From positions 1-64,000 of the forward strand of contig DATGZN010000015.1 in assembly GCA_035297145.1 (NCBI GenBank): DNA of 64,000 nt, written 5' to 3'. The notes beneath the pieces are model-generated. The model saw only the letters and a list, made by a program, of their open reading frames with translations. It had not been told where the DNA came from and made no database searches. The stretch is from QHXW01 sp035297145 (GTDB taxonomy: Bacteria > Acidobacteriota > Terriglobia > Bryobacterales > Bryobacteraceae). Positions 1 through 8,330 of the stretch are shown here, one piece after another. A program made the position numbers and the translations under genes. Positions within the stretch are counted from its first letter, which is position 1. Each line of letters starts with the position of its first letter.

Positions 1-1
1 A

Positions 2-76
2 GTCAGGTGGGTAGCAAAGGAAGATCCGGCCGGCCAGGCGCGGTACGTGGGCATGCTGTTCGGAATCGCTGCCTGA
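2..76 (+). CDS. C-terminal tail of an upstream gene (partial)
   Basis: Reading frame 2 is open from the window edge to a TGA at 74-76 and gives 24 residues ending in GMLFGIAA. Composition and codon choice look like the end of a real protein. Too little remains to name the family, and the call rests only on the open frame. The stretch between here and the next gene shows nothing I can support. Confidence 0.3.
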   Translation, partial: VRWVAKEDPAGQARYVGMLFGIAA

Positions 77-242
77 AAACGGAACCGATCTTGAGGCGAA
101 CCGAAGGCCCGTCTTCTTCTTTGAATTTTCGCAACACAACCCAAGCGACAATCCTACACAGCCCCCCTTGCGTCCGGTTGCTGTTTTCGTAATAATACAG
201 ACACACGGTTGTGTTGATTTCAGCTCAACAGGAGTCCTGCTA

Positions 243-605
243 GTGCCGGCTGCTGCAGCGAAGAAGTCTACCTTGGTCCGCGCGTTGAGTTTATGCGTGG
301 AGCAGCTCCAAAGGCGTGAAATCAAGCGCTTCTTACATGGGCTGGCTACCGACGAACTGCAATATATCGCTGAGTTTTTAGGTTCCTGCATTTTGGAGAG
401 TGGTTGGCGATGCTACAGCAACCGGACTCAGTTGGCGGAAGCCATCAAGCAGTTCGACCGCAGCCGTAGGGAATCCGGGTGCCGTTGCTCCGCCGGATCG
501 CTGCGGGGCCAGGACCAGGAACACAAGATGATCCTGCTTCTGGAGTATCTCTGCCGATCAGGCACGACCCAGTTCACGCTGAGCGTGGGCGCAGGGCAAG
601 GATAG
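243..605 (+). CDS. small conserved-looking hypothetical protein
   Basis: I do not recognise the family. I chose the GTG at 243 because the open frame before it (from 168) codes for an implausible N-terminus. From the GTG the 120-residue product begins VPAAAAKKSTLVRALSLCVE and has a charged helical stretch with RREIKRFLHGLATDELQYIAEFLG. The C-terminal half carries several Cys and basic residues and ends without a membrane segment. No signal peptide is visible. It lies just upstream of the tRNA gene with no sign of an operon partner. It may be a soluble helical protein; nothing more can be said. Confidence 0.5.
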   Translation: MPAAAAKKSTLVRALSLCVEQLQRREIKRFLHGLATDELQYIAEFLGSCILESGWRCYSNRTQLAEAIKQFDRSRRESGCRCSAGSLRGQDQEHKMILLLEYLCRSGTTQFTLSVGAGQG

Positions 606-665
606 AGTTCTCAAGCGAGTTCGCCCTCCGGCAGCCTCGCAGCCCGATGTTAAAATAAAGGCTTC

Positions 666-739
666 TGGGAGGTCGTCTAATGGTAAGACTGCAGACTCTG
701 GATCTGCGTATCGGGGTTCGAGTCCCTGCCTCCCAGCCA
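666..739 (+). tRNA. tRNA-Gln (anticodon CUG)
   Basis: A full cloverleaf can be folded. The acceptor stem TGGGAGG (666-672) pairs with CCTCCCA (729-735). The D-arm is followed by anticodon stem GCAGA/TCTGC around the loop CTCTGGA, giving anticodon CTG. The T-arm contains GGTTCGAGTCC. The discriminator base is G, as expected for tRNA-Gln, and the CCA end is encoded (737-739). An AT-rich TAAAAT at 651-656 could be the -10 element. A terminator follows directly. Confidence 0.96.
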
Positions 740-746
740 ACTTAAT

Positions 747-767
747 TCAGCAACTTAGCTGATTTTT
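747..767 (+). terminator. rho-independent terminator of the tRNA-Gln gene
   Basis: TCAGC (747-751) pairs with GCTGA (758-762) around a 6-base loop and is followed by five T (763-767), eight bases after the encoded CCA. Confidence 0.75.
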
Positions 768-916
768 CTCCTACAGATTTTTCTGAACGAGCGTCAAGTG
801 TGCCCAAAGTGTGGTCAACGGCGGTTGGGCGTGTTTGCTCGGACACCTAGGTTTCCAACTTACGAGCGGCCTCATGAAGCTAGCAGGACGGCCCGCGTTT
901 CCACTTACCATGGGAC

Positions 917-1480
917 GTGGACTGCGGTACCGAGATCCGGCTGTTTGACCCTCGGCGTAACCCACGGGATTGGACCGGCCTGATTGGTCCCACAGAGTGC
1001 GCAGTCTTTCTGAAGGACCGTACGACTTCCGATCCGCGGGCAACCGATGGCCAGCCATTTCCCAAGCCGGTCGAAACCACCTGCATCGTGTTCGACCAGT
1101 TCGAAGGGGCCCGGCGATTCTGTAAAGCGAAGGTCCAGGCTCTGCCGCAACTTCGCTGCGAAATCTACGATGCCCAGGGCCTGGCGCATCCACCGCTGCT
1201 GGTGATTGTCCACGCCGACCATCAGCAGAAAGAGGATTCCAGCTCGTTTTCGTCGCGCATCCGGAAGCTCATCGCCGTGGGACTGTTTCTGATCTCCGGA
1301 CCATTGATCTGGATGGACATCAGCCGCGGCAGTATCCTGATGCTGCCGACTTTTCTGTCCCTCAATTGCATACTGGGCGGATTGCGTTTCCTGTATTGGG
1401 ATTTTGCAGTGAAGTACCGAGAGCAAGAGCGGCGGAACCGTCTGGACGCGCATCGCAAGATGGAGCAAGGCGCTGCCTGA
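917..1480 (+). CDS. hypothetical protein with C-terminal membrane hairpin
   Basis: I do not recognise the family. The 187-residue product from GTG 917 has a soluble N-terminal part (about 1-115) and then two hydrophobic segments: LIAVGLFLISGPLIWM and a second around MLPTFLSLNCILGGLRFLYW. It closes with a strongly charged tail (YREQERRNRLDAHRKMEQ). This pattern suggests an inner-membrane protein with a cytoplasmic domain in front and a basic/acidic tail behind. There is no good Shine-Dalgarno sequence at the GTG, so the start is uncertain. The frame is open only back to a TAG at 881-883. Confidence 0.5.
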   Translation: MDCGTEIRLFDPRRNPRDWTGLIGPTECAVFLKDRTTSDPRATDGQPFPKPVETTCIVFDQFEGARRFCKAKVQALPQLRCEIYDAQGLAHPPLLVIVHADHQQKEDSSSFSSRIRKLIAVGLFLISGPLIWMDISRGSILMLPTFLSLNCILGGLRFLYWDFAVKYREQERRNRLDAHRKMEQGAA

Positions 1481-1676
1481 ACTGAAACTGCTGTTTTCTC
1501 CGGATGCCCGCGATTTTGACGGCCGCCCCGCGAACCTGCAACGGATCTTGTATCGGAACCTGCGTAGCTGCTATCGAAAGAAAATATTGTGATCGATGCG
1601 AGTTGACCGCTACTGTTGAGTTGAAGCCTGGGAAGCGATGTTCCGTCCAGGCAAAGCCGCGAGGCGGTAGTTGAAC

Positions 1677-1823
1677 ATGAGAAACCCATCACATGTCCCC
1701 GCACCAGAGACGGCCGATGGCCCGCTCGACGAAGCGCGGAAAGACCAGCTGACAGCAACTTACACCTGGTTCGACGCCCTGGAGCCTTTCGCTATCGAAT
1801 GGGAACTCATTTGGCCGATGTAG
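1677..1823 (+). CDS. possible 48-residue protein
   Basis: This short frame lies in the 388-base stretch between two larger genes (1481-1868). It starts ATG 1677, stops TAG 1821-1823, and gives an acidic product ending in EPFAIEWELIWPM. There is no clear ribosome binding site and no recognisable family. I list it because nothing else explains this stretch; it may not be translated. Confidence 0.22.
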   Translation: MRNPSHVPAPETADGPLDEARKDQLTATYTWFDALEPFAIEWELIWPM

Positions 1824-1868
1824 CGCCTCCGGCCAGACTGCGGCGGTGACAAGCCAGAAAGACAAAAC

Positions 1869-2459
1869 ATGAAGACGGCGATTTTGGTGCTACTGGCGAT
1901 CGGCATCGTCGTCTATTCGCTCGACACGATCGAGCCCCGATACCCGCCAGGAATCCTCATTCCCGAAGAGCCCAATCAACAGCTGACGAATGGAACACGC
2001 GCCTGGAAAATGGGGCAGTACCAGGTCACTGCGCTGGCCGCCTACGAGATTCGGGCGCGCGTGTTGCACACGGAGTCTTACTGGCTGGATCACGGCGCCG
2101 ATCTCTCACCTATTGATCTCGCGGTCGGCTGGGGGCGAATGTCCGATCAGAGCATTGTCGACCAACTGGAATTCTGGCAGGGACAGCGCTGGTACCGTTA
2201 TTGGCCGCGAAAATCCAAGTTTCCGCTTTCGGCGGACGACATGAACTCGCACAGCGCCAATATGCATATGATCCCCGCGAATGACGGCGTGAAGCGTTCA
2301 CTGAAGTCGGTTATGGCCGGAAATCTGGTTGAGATGGATGGTTATCTCGTGCAGGTGGACGGGCCGGATGGATTCACTTGGCGCAGTTCGCTCAGCCGCA
2401 CGGACACCGGCGCGGGCGCGTGCGAGTTGTTCCGTGTGGAGAAGCTAACCATTCATTAG
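1869..2459 (+). CDS. membrane-anchored hypothetical protein
   Basis: The 196-residue product opens with an N-terminal hydrophobic helix (MKTAILVLLAIGIVVYSL) that can serve as an uncleaved anchor or signal peptide. The rest is periplasmic in style. A conserved-looking block runs from about residue 60 to 165: ESYWLDHGADLSPIDLAVGW, then HSANMHMIPA, then VEMDGYLVQVDG. I recall this pattern from uncharacterised proteins in many Gram-negative bacteria but know no function. It is a single gene with no obvious operon partner. Confidence 0.72.
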   Translation: MKTAILVLLAIGIVVYSLDTIEPRYPPGILIPEEPNQQLTNGTRAWKMGQYQVTALAAYEIRARVLHTESYWLDHGADLSPIDLAVGWGRMSDQSIVDQLEFWQGQRWYRYWPRKSKFPLSADDMNSHSANMHMIPANDGVKRSLKSVMAGNLVEMDGYLVQVDGPDGFTWRSSLSRTDTGAGACELFRVEKLTIH

Positions 2460-2603
2460 GTGAAAATCGAACACTCCCGGCACCGGCTTATTAGCGAGAT
2501 CGCAATCCGAAGTTTCGGTTCGCGCTAGACTCAGCGACGGCTTCGTTGGTCGATCCACATTCGGATCTGTTGGGTCAGTGAGCATCTGGGATTCCGGGTA
2601 TGT

Positions 2604-3929
2604 TCATTTCTTTTTCTCCGCGGCCGGCGCCGGAGCGACAGTTACCCAATTCGATTTGTAACCAGCGGGCACGCGATAGCGGTTCTTGTCCGTCTTGAAG
2701 AGGAACGCAGCCCCCAAGGGTGCAAGCCCAATGGGCGTGCGGGAGATGGTCGTCGATCCGTACAAATCAGAATAACTGTCGACCTTGGCGTAAAGCGGCC
2801 TCAACACGCCCCCGGTCTCCAGTCTTTCCAGCACAATGGAAATCGTGAAATGCCGCGGCTTGTTCAGCCAATGCTGCATTTGAATGATGCGGCCTTGCAC
2901 GATGGCTCCCGCTGGCACCAGGACCATTTTGGATTGTGGAGCCAACACCGCCTTGCGTACCTTGGCCCTTACGATCTCTCCGGCAGCGGCCGTATCCGTG
3001 TCGATCGGCGAGGTTAGTGCCAAAGAGAGCGAAAGCCCCTCTTGAAGCGGCGTGGCGGGAACCTCGGCGCCTTTGGTCTCACCAGCTGCCGGGACTTGGT
3101 CGAAATGGATGGTCGATTCGCCAACATACTCTCGGCAAGCCGAGTAGACTACGGTGGACTGAGTCTCGGACTCGTCCTGCATCACCAGACGCATCGAGCT
3201 TTGCCGCGGCAACAGGAACTCTCCGGCGCCCACGTGTACCTTCTGGTAATCGACGGTGGTTTCGGCCTCACAGGCTTTGGTTTGAGGTGGCAGTTCGGTC
3301 GCTTGAACGATGAGCCGCTTCAAATCCTGGGTCGCCGAATCCAGCCAAAAAGTACCGGCGAACGGCGTGGCCACCCAGTTGGAACCGGACTTGACCTGAT
3401 AATGGCTGGACCCAAGCGGGACCTGATAGCTAAACGTGGAGAGCTGCGTCCCTGTGCCTGTCTCTTCACCCAGATACCGGTGAGTGGCGCCGCCGTGCAC
3501 GAAGATATCCGAGATCAGGGCCCCTAACATGCCGGTTTCGTATGGCCCTCCGGCGATTAAGTCAAAAATGCTGCGCGCACTGAACTGGCTATCCGGCCAG
3601 GAGCCGATCTCGAAACCCTGGGAAACCTTGATATCCAGGCGCAGGCGGTCCGTGCTTTGCAGCACCAGATCGTGCCCACCAAGAGAGCGGATCTGCTCGC
3701 AGGAGTGGATCGGCTGGTACGATCGCACTACGTCGCCGTCCAGGATCGTCACTTTCCTGGGCAGGCGCTTGAAGTAGCGGCGATCGACGGTCTGGATGCA
3801 CGTGTAATCGGGCAGGTGCTTGGCTCTCTCGCCGAGGATGTCGCGCGCCCGCGCCAGCCGATCGGTGGGCGGGAGGGTCTGCTGTGCCAAGAGGGCAGTG
3901 CCCACGGCTGCAGACAAAAAGGCGCGCAT
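2604..3929 (-). CDS. secreted hypothetical protein
   Basis: I chose the ATG at 3929 because it begins a compact signal peptide (MRAFLSAAVGTALLAQQ). In-frame starts at 3953 and a GTG at 3980 are possible and no ribosome binding site decides. The mature protein has a motif LPDYTCIQTVDRRYF, familiar to me from uncharacterised acidobacterial proteins, and a long beta-rich middle. A C-terminal part around LVPAGAIVQGRIIQMQHW resembles the beta-barrel segments of TrbI/VirB10-like proteins in wording only. It is divergent from the VWFA gene at 4051, with about 120 bases between them. Function unknown, probably periplasmic or surface. Confidence 0.7.
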   Translation of the reverse strand: MRAFLSAAVGTALLAQQTLPPTDRLARARDILGERAKHLPDYTCIQTVDRRYFKRLPRKVTILDGDVVRSYQPIHSCEQIRSLGGHDLVLQSTDRLRLDIKVSQGFEIGSWPDSQFSARSIFDLIAGGPYETGMLGALISDIFVHGGATHRYLGEETGTGTQLSTFSYQVPLGSSHYQVKSGSNWVATPFAGTFWLDSATQDLKRLIVQATELPPQTKACEAETTVDYQKVHVGAGEFLLPRQSSMRLVMQDESETQSTVVYSACREYVGESTIHFDQVPAAGETKGAEVPATPLQEGLSLSLALTSPIDTDTAAAGEIVRAKVRKAVLAPQSKMVLVPAGAIVQGRIIQMQHWLNKPRHFTISIVLERLETGGVLRPLYAKVDSYSDLYGSTTISRTPIGLAPLGAAFLFKTDKNRYRVPAGYKSNWVTVAPAPAAEKKK

Positions 3930-4050
3930 AGGCCATACCAGCGCCATCAGCATTAGAATACCGGAAGCGCAACATAGCACACCGCGCTCCCCCTAAAGAG
4001 GCAAAAAGAGTGATCCATTCTTCCAGTCTGGTAGAATCAGTTTCAACACA

Positions 4051-5691
4051 TTGGCTCGCTGCGGACGAGATGTGGATGCTAAATCCTTCTTCCTGGTCTT
4101 GGGTTGGACCCTTCTCCTTGGTTGGCTTCAATTTCTGCCCGCTCAATCGCAGGCGCCGGTTTTTGTAACCTCCGCCAATCTCCAATCGATCTCCGTTCAA
4201 GTCACCGACAAACAAGGCAACCATGTGAAAGGCTTGTCGGCTTCGGATTTTACGCTGCTGGAGGACGGCCGTCCGCAGAAAATCGCCTTCTTCGAAGCCG
4301 AAGCTCAGCCTGTCAGCCTCGCCATTCTGATCGATTCTGGCAGGAGTATGGATTTTGGCGGCAAGCTGGACCGGGCGCGAGCTCTTCTCGGTCCGCTCAT
4401 TCACAGCAGCCGTCCCGAAGACGAGATCTTCCTCATGCCGTTTACCGACCGGGTCGGACCTTTCGAGGCGCTCACCCCCGAGCAGCGCGTCGAGGCGCCC
4501 ATCGTCGCTTCGCCTGGCTACCGCGGGTCGGCGGTCTATGACGCACTCGCATCGGCGCTCTGCCACATGCGAACCGCCCGGAATGCCAGGCAAGCCGTCG
4601 TGGTCATCACCGATGGCCTGGATGAGCACAGCCGTCTGAAGCTCGAACAGTTGATCGAACTGGTGCGATCATCGAGCCCACAGGTATTCACCATCGGTCT
4701 CTTCAATCAGCCGGAGTATGAGGTTTACCGGCAGCGCCACAAAACCGTGACTCTTGTGGGCTTGCGCGAGATCGATAATCCCGTGATCGTATTCGATCGG
4801 CTTGCGAAGGAATCCGGGGCCGAATCGTTCTTTCCCTCTTCTGACCAGGATTTCAAGAAAGCCCTGGACCGCATCGCGGCCCTCTTGGAAGCGGAATACA
4901 CGCTGGCGTATTATCCCCAAAGAATCGACAAAGTCCGCAAGATCGAGGTGAAGGTGAACCGCGGCGGAGTCAGGATTTCTGCCCGGCGGAGTGTCGGTTC
5001 CGAAAACCCTGTCGAAGGGGTTCACTTCTCAGCGACAGGCTGCGAAGTATCGGCCAAAGATCATCCCTACCCCTGGGCATCGAAGGTGGCCTCGAGCCCC
5101 TCCTCCCCGGTGGCTTACCACGAGGACTTCTTGGATCCAAAAAGTGGCTGGCCAAACCGGCCGTTCGATTCCAATACATGTTCAAGTTCGCACTACATCG
5201 CAGCAGGGTACGAACTGAACAAGAGGGACTGTGGCTCCAGGCGTCTTCGAACGGCTAACGGCGAAGTCGCCACCGCGGCGGACACCGTAATCGCCGCTAA
5301 TGGTCCCTTTTGGGCGGAGAATTTTCGCGCATCGGCGTTGTTGGAGACCCATGACCCCGCTCCAGCTGCAGGAATGGTTTTTGATTTGATGGAAGATGGA
5401 TACTACGCCTTCTTGTTGTCCCCGGCGAATGGCTCCTTCACGTTAATCAAGGGGCGGTGGGACGGCACGCGCTCCGCGATCATACCAGTAACATCCATTT
5501 CGATAGATCGTCCTCGAAAGTTGCACAAGCTTACTGTGGAGCGCAATGGCGAGCAAATCACCTTACTGGTGGACGATCAGGAGGCCGGACACGTCAGGGA
5601 CACTACGTTTCCATACGGCCTTGTGGGGTTCGGTGTTTTCGGCGAAGGTCGTGAAATCGTTCACGATTTGCTGGTCGAGGCTATTCCGTAG
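4051..5691 (+). CDS. secreted VWFA-domain protein with C-terminal lectin-like domain
   Basis: The 546-residue product has a signal peptide (KSFFLVLGWTLLLGWLQFLPAQSQA). Next come the short beta domain that precedes VWFA in acidobacterial proteins (about 40-85) and a VWFA domain (about 88-300). The metal-binding motif at residues 95-99 is DSGRS, so the usual second Ser is Gly. A further motif is VVVITDGLDEHS. From about residue 355 on, HEDFLDPKSGWP and following strands look like a concanavalin/DUF1080-type beta sandwich, suggesting carbohydrate or surface binding. The start is TTG 4051 or GTG 4072. A TAGAAT 15 bases upstream (4031-4036) is a candidate -10. The exact role is unknown. Confidence 0.82.
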   Translation: MARCGRDVDAKSFFLVLGWTLLLGWLQFLPAQSQAPVFVTSANLQSISVQVTDKQGNHVKGLSASDFTLLEDGRPQKIAFFEAEAQPVSLAILIDSGRSMDFGGKLDRARALLGPLIHSSRPEDEIFLMPFTDRVGPFEALTPEQRVEAPIVASPGYRGSAVYDALASALCHMRTARNARQAVVVITDGLDEHSRLKLEQLIELVRSSSPQVFTIGLFNQPEYEVYRQRHKTVTLVGLREIDNPVIVFDRLAKESGAESFFPSSDQDFKKALDRIAALLEAEYTLAYYPQRIDKVRKIEVKVNRGGVRISARRSVGSENPVEGVHFSATGCEVSAKDHPYPWASKVASSPSSPVAYHEDFLDPKSGWPNRPFDSNTCSSSHYIAAGYELNKRDCGSRRLRTANGEVATAADTVIAANGPFWAENFRASALLETHDPAPAAGMVFDLMEDGYYAFLLSPANGSFTLIKGRWDGTRSAIIPVTSISIDRPRKLHKLTVERNGEQITLLVDDQEAGHVRDTTFPYGLVGFGVFGEGREIVHDLLVEAIP

Positions 5692-5725
5692 AAAGATCGA
5701 TCTGTGCAGCGGCATTGGAGTTGAC

Positions 5726-6673
5726 CTATAACGTATCGACCGCGAGCGCCTTTCTCCTCTTATATTCGGCCAAAACACTTTCGGCCTCAGCGGCACGTCC
5801 ATGCCGGAGATACAGCCGGCCGAGAGAGTAAAGCGGCTCGGCAATCTTTGCGTCCAGTGCGGCCGCGGATTTGTATTCGACGATGGCTGCGTCGTCCTGG
5901 CCTTCACTCTCAAGCACGCGGCCAAGATGATAGTGGGCCAGTGCAAATTGCGGATCGTATTTCAACGCCTCTCGCAGGTTCTCTTCGGCTTCGTGGTATC
6001 GCTGGAGCCGCAACAGCAGGTAACCCAAGTTGTGCGGCGGCCAGGGAGAGGGCGCGGGAAGCTTGCGGTTAAGCACGACCGCCTTGGCAAACGCACCCTG
6101 CGCCTCGTCAGTGAGCCCCATCATGTCGAAGGAAAGTCCGAGGTTGTCGTAACCGCGCACCGAATCCGGGTCCAGGCGGATAACCTTGTTCAGCTTCTCG
6201 ACCGCTTCATCGTAGAGGCGTTGACCGTAATCGAGCCTGGCGAGCCAGTAGAGGTAAATCGCCTGATCCGGGTGACTTTCGTTCAGGCGCGTGAGTTCGG
6301 CTCGGGAGCCCTTTACGTCCCCCAGGTTTACCAGGGCCATGGCCAGCGTGAACCTGTCGTGATCGTCGAGAGGTTTCAGCGATTCGGACCGCCGGAAAGC
6401 CTGGACCGCCTGATTCATGCGGCCGCCAACGAACTCGATCGCGCCAAGCAGAGCTTGCAGTTCGGCCGCGCTGGCGGACGGCATATCGGCCGAAACCGCG
6501 CCTCCCAGGATGGCCTCCACGCGGGTGAAGTCTTTTTCGGAGAACGACGCCGCCAGGGCCTGACCCTGTTCTGCCGGCAACGGCGCACTCCGGATTCGTT
6601 CCGCGAGGCCGCCCGGTCGCTGCCCGAGCAACGGAACCGCCGCCAGCAATAAAACGCCAATCTTCGCCAGCAT
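5726..6673 (-). CDS. secreted TPR-repeat protein (downstream gene of pair)
   Basis: The 315-residue product has a signal peptide (MLAKIGVLLLAAVPLLGQ) and then about six TPR units, for example DSVRGYDNLGLSFDMMGLTD and PQFALAHYHLGRVLESEGQD. It should act as a periplasmic protein-protein scaffold. Its ATG overlaps the stop codon of the TPR gene upstream by one base (TGATG), so the two are translationally coupled and probably form one complex. Partners are not evident from the sequence. Confidence 0.85.
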   Translation of the reverse strand: MLAKIGVLLLAAVPLLGQRPGGLAERIRSAPLPAEQGQALAASFSEKDFTRVEAILGGAVSADMPSASAAELQALLGAIEFVGGRMNQAVQAFRRSESLKPLDDHDRFTLAMALVNLGDVKGSRAELTRLNESHPDQAIYLYWLARLDYGQRLYDEAVEKLNKVIRLDPDSVRGYDNLGLSFDMMGLTDEAQGAFAKAVVLNRKLPAPSPWPPHNLGYLLLRLQRYHEAEENLREALKYDPQFALAHYHLGRVLESEGQDDAAIVEYKSAAALDAKIAEPLYSLGRLYLRHGRAAEAESVLAEYKRRKALAVDTL

Positions 6674-8277
6674 CAGTAAGGTTTCACCTCGATACTGCGA
6701 AACATCAATTCCTGCCGTTTGCCGCGGGCCTCATCCAGCTTCCGGAGCCGCGCGCGCTGTTCTTCGGCGCGCGAATCGTGAGTCTTCTGGTAGATGGCCA
6801 AAAGCGCGGTATTTGCCTGAAAGCTTTCGGGGTCCAGAGACAGGGCGCGGCTTATCGCAGCCTTGGCATCGTCCAGGCGATCCTGGCGCAGATGGACGCG
6901 GGCCAGTTCTGTATAGGCTTCCGCGAAGGACGGCAGCAGGCCGATGCAGTGATCGAGGAGGGCCACGGCTTCGTCGAGATTCTCCTCGATTCGGGCAACT
7001 CTGCCCAGAAAGTACGCCGCGCCGGCCTCGGTTTTCGGGTCCTTGCTAATGCCCAGCATCTCGGTGCGGCAATTGTCATAGTCGCCGTCCGCGAAGTAGG
7101 CAACGCCCAGCGCGAAGTGTCCCCTCGAATCCCGCGGCCGCGCCTCCACATAGGTCCGAAAACACGCGACGGCGCCGGAGGCTTCGCGCGTCATGAGGAT
7201 GATCGATCCCAGCGCGTAGTTGTAGTCAGGATTGTGCGGATCAAGCGTCACTGCCTTCTCAATCGACTTGCGGGCTTCGATCGGTAGTTCCAGCTCCTCC
7301 AAGACCATGCCGAAGAGAAAATGGACCCGCGGGTCGGAGGGGACAAGATCGCGAGCGTGCCCCAGGTAGCCGAGCGCCCCTTCCAGATCGTGCGCCTTGT
7401 AGGCGACTCGCGCCAGTTCGAACAGATGCTGAGTATCTTTTGGATCCGCGGCGGCCAGCCGTTCTAATGTCTTCCGCGCGTCACTCAGACGATCGACCTG
7501 TTCGTAAGCGAGGACGAGCGCACGAAGACTATCCGGCGAGGCAGTGCCATGGGCGTCCAGAGCCTCTACCAAAGTCACCACAAGGGGCGCGCGGCCTGGC
7601 GTGGCCAGCGACGGGAGAATCGACTGCACATCCGCCTCCGAGAACTCCGGCGCGCTCGTCAGGCGTTGGGCCGCTGCGGCTGCCTCCTTGATGCGGTCAA
7701 GACCGGCCAGATCGGCGCACCTCAGGGCTAGAGCAGGGGAACGAGCGCTCTCATCCGCGGGCAGCTTTTCAATCTCCCGGAGAGAATCAGCGTATTTTCC
7801 TTGCCGCTCGTAAATCGCGGCCAACGAAAACCGCGCTTCAGGATCGCCAGGCAGCACTTTCAGGACTCGCTGCCACGCATTGGCCGCGCAACGGGAGTCG
7901 GCAGAATCCCGCTCCATGCGGAGCTGGCACGAACGGGCCAGATTTTGCCACGCTGGAGTAAGTCCCGGGGCCAGGGTCACTGCCCGTTCGAAGTCTTTGC
8001 GCGCGTCGGCCAACTCATTTTGCTGGGCATGAATGACGCCGCGCAGATTGAACAAACCACCGTCGTTGGGATACAACGCGAGGGCGGCGGAGACCTGGCG
8101 GAGAGCTTCCGGGTACTTGCCAGCCTCAATGGAATCTTGGATAGAAGTCACCGTTTGATCCGGCGCCGAATGCTGGCCGCGCAATGGCAACGCACAAACG
8201 GCAACCAACGTCAGGACAGCTCCGGCAACAAGATGGCTGGCTGGTGCGCGAGGTTCGGACACGGCGGAATGGCTCAT
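6673..8277 (-). CDS. secreted TPR-repeat protein (upstream gene of pair)
   Basis: The 534-residue product opens with an export signal (SHLVAGAVLTLVAVCALPLRG) and consists almost wholly of TPR units. Examples are the segments with YPNDGGLFNLRGVIHAQQNE, DPRVHFLFGMVLEELELPIE and PSFAEAYTELARVHLRQDRL. It couples to the next gene through a one-base stop/start overlap. It lies 50 bases downstream of the alpha-galactosidase gene on the same strand, with a hairpin between them, so linkage to the sugar locus is possible but not shown. No enzymatic domain is visible. Confidence 0.85.
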   Translation of the reverse strand: MSHSAVSEPRAPASHLVAGAVLTLVAVCALPLRGQHSAPDQTVTSIQDSIEAGKYPEALRQVSAALALYPNDGGLFNLRGVIHAQQNELADARKDFERAVTLAPGLTPAWQNLARSCQLRMERDSADSRCAANAWQRVLKVLPGDPEARFSLAAIYERQGKYADSLREIEKLPADESARSPALALRCADLAGLDRIKEAAAAAQRLTSAPEFSEADVQSILPSLATPGRAPLVVTLVEALDAHGTASPDSLRALVLAYEQVDRLSDARKTLERLAAADPKDTQHLFELARVAYKAHDLEGALGYLGHARDLVPSDPRVHFLFGMVLEELELPIEARKSIEKAVTLDPHNPDYNYALGSIILMTREASGAVACFRTYVEARPRDSRGHFALGVAYFADGDYDNCRTEMLGISKDPKTEAGAAYFLGRVARIEENLDEAVALLDHCIGLLPSFAEAYTELARVHLRQDRLDDAKAAISRALSLDPESFQANTALLAIYQKTHDSRAEEQRARLRKLDEARGKRQELMFRSIEVKPY

Positions 8278-8280
8278 TGG

Positions 8281-8308
8281 GAGCGCGAAACGTATTCAAA
8301 ACGCGCTC
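8281..8308. terminator. hairpin between alpha-galactosidase and TPR genes
   Basis: GAGCGCG (8281-8287) pairs perfectly with CGCGCTC (8302-8308) around a 14-base loop. On the minus strand there is no T-tract behind it, so it may be an attenuating or processing hairpin instead of a full terminator. It sits just before the start of the TPR gene at 8277. Confidence 0.35.
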
Positions 8309-8330
8309 TTGCTGCGATTGTAGCGCGCCG

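Noticed and set aside
798..983. Zinc-ribbon-like CPKCG frame before the 917 gene
   Set aside because: It is in a different frame from the gene behind it, has only one Cys pair, and ends in unstructured sequence.
5801..6652. A 283-codon plus-strand frame opposite the TPR gene
   Set aside because: Antisense to TPR repeats with a signal peptide; no support of its own.
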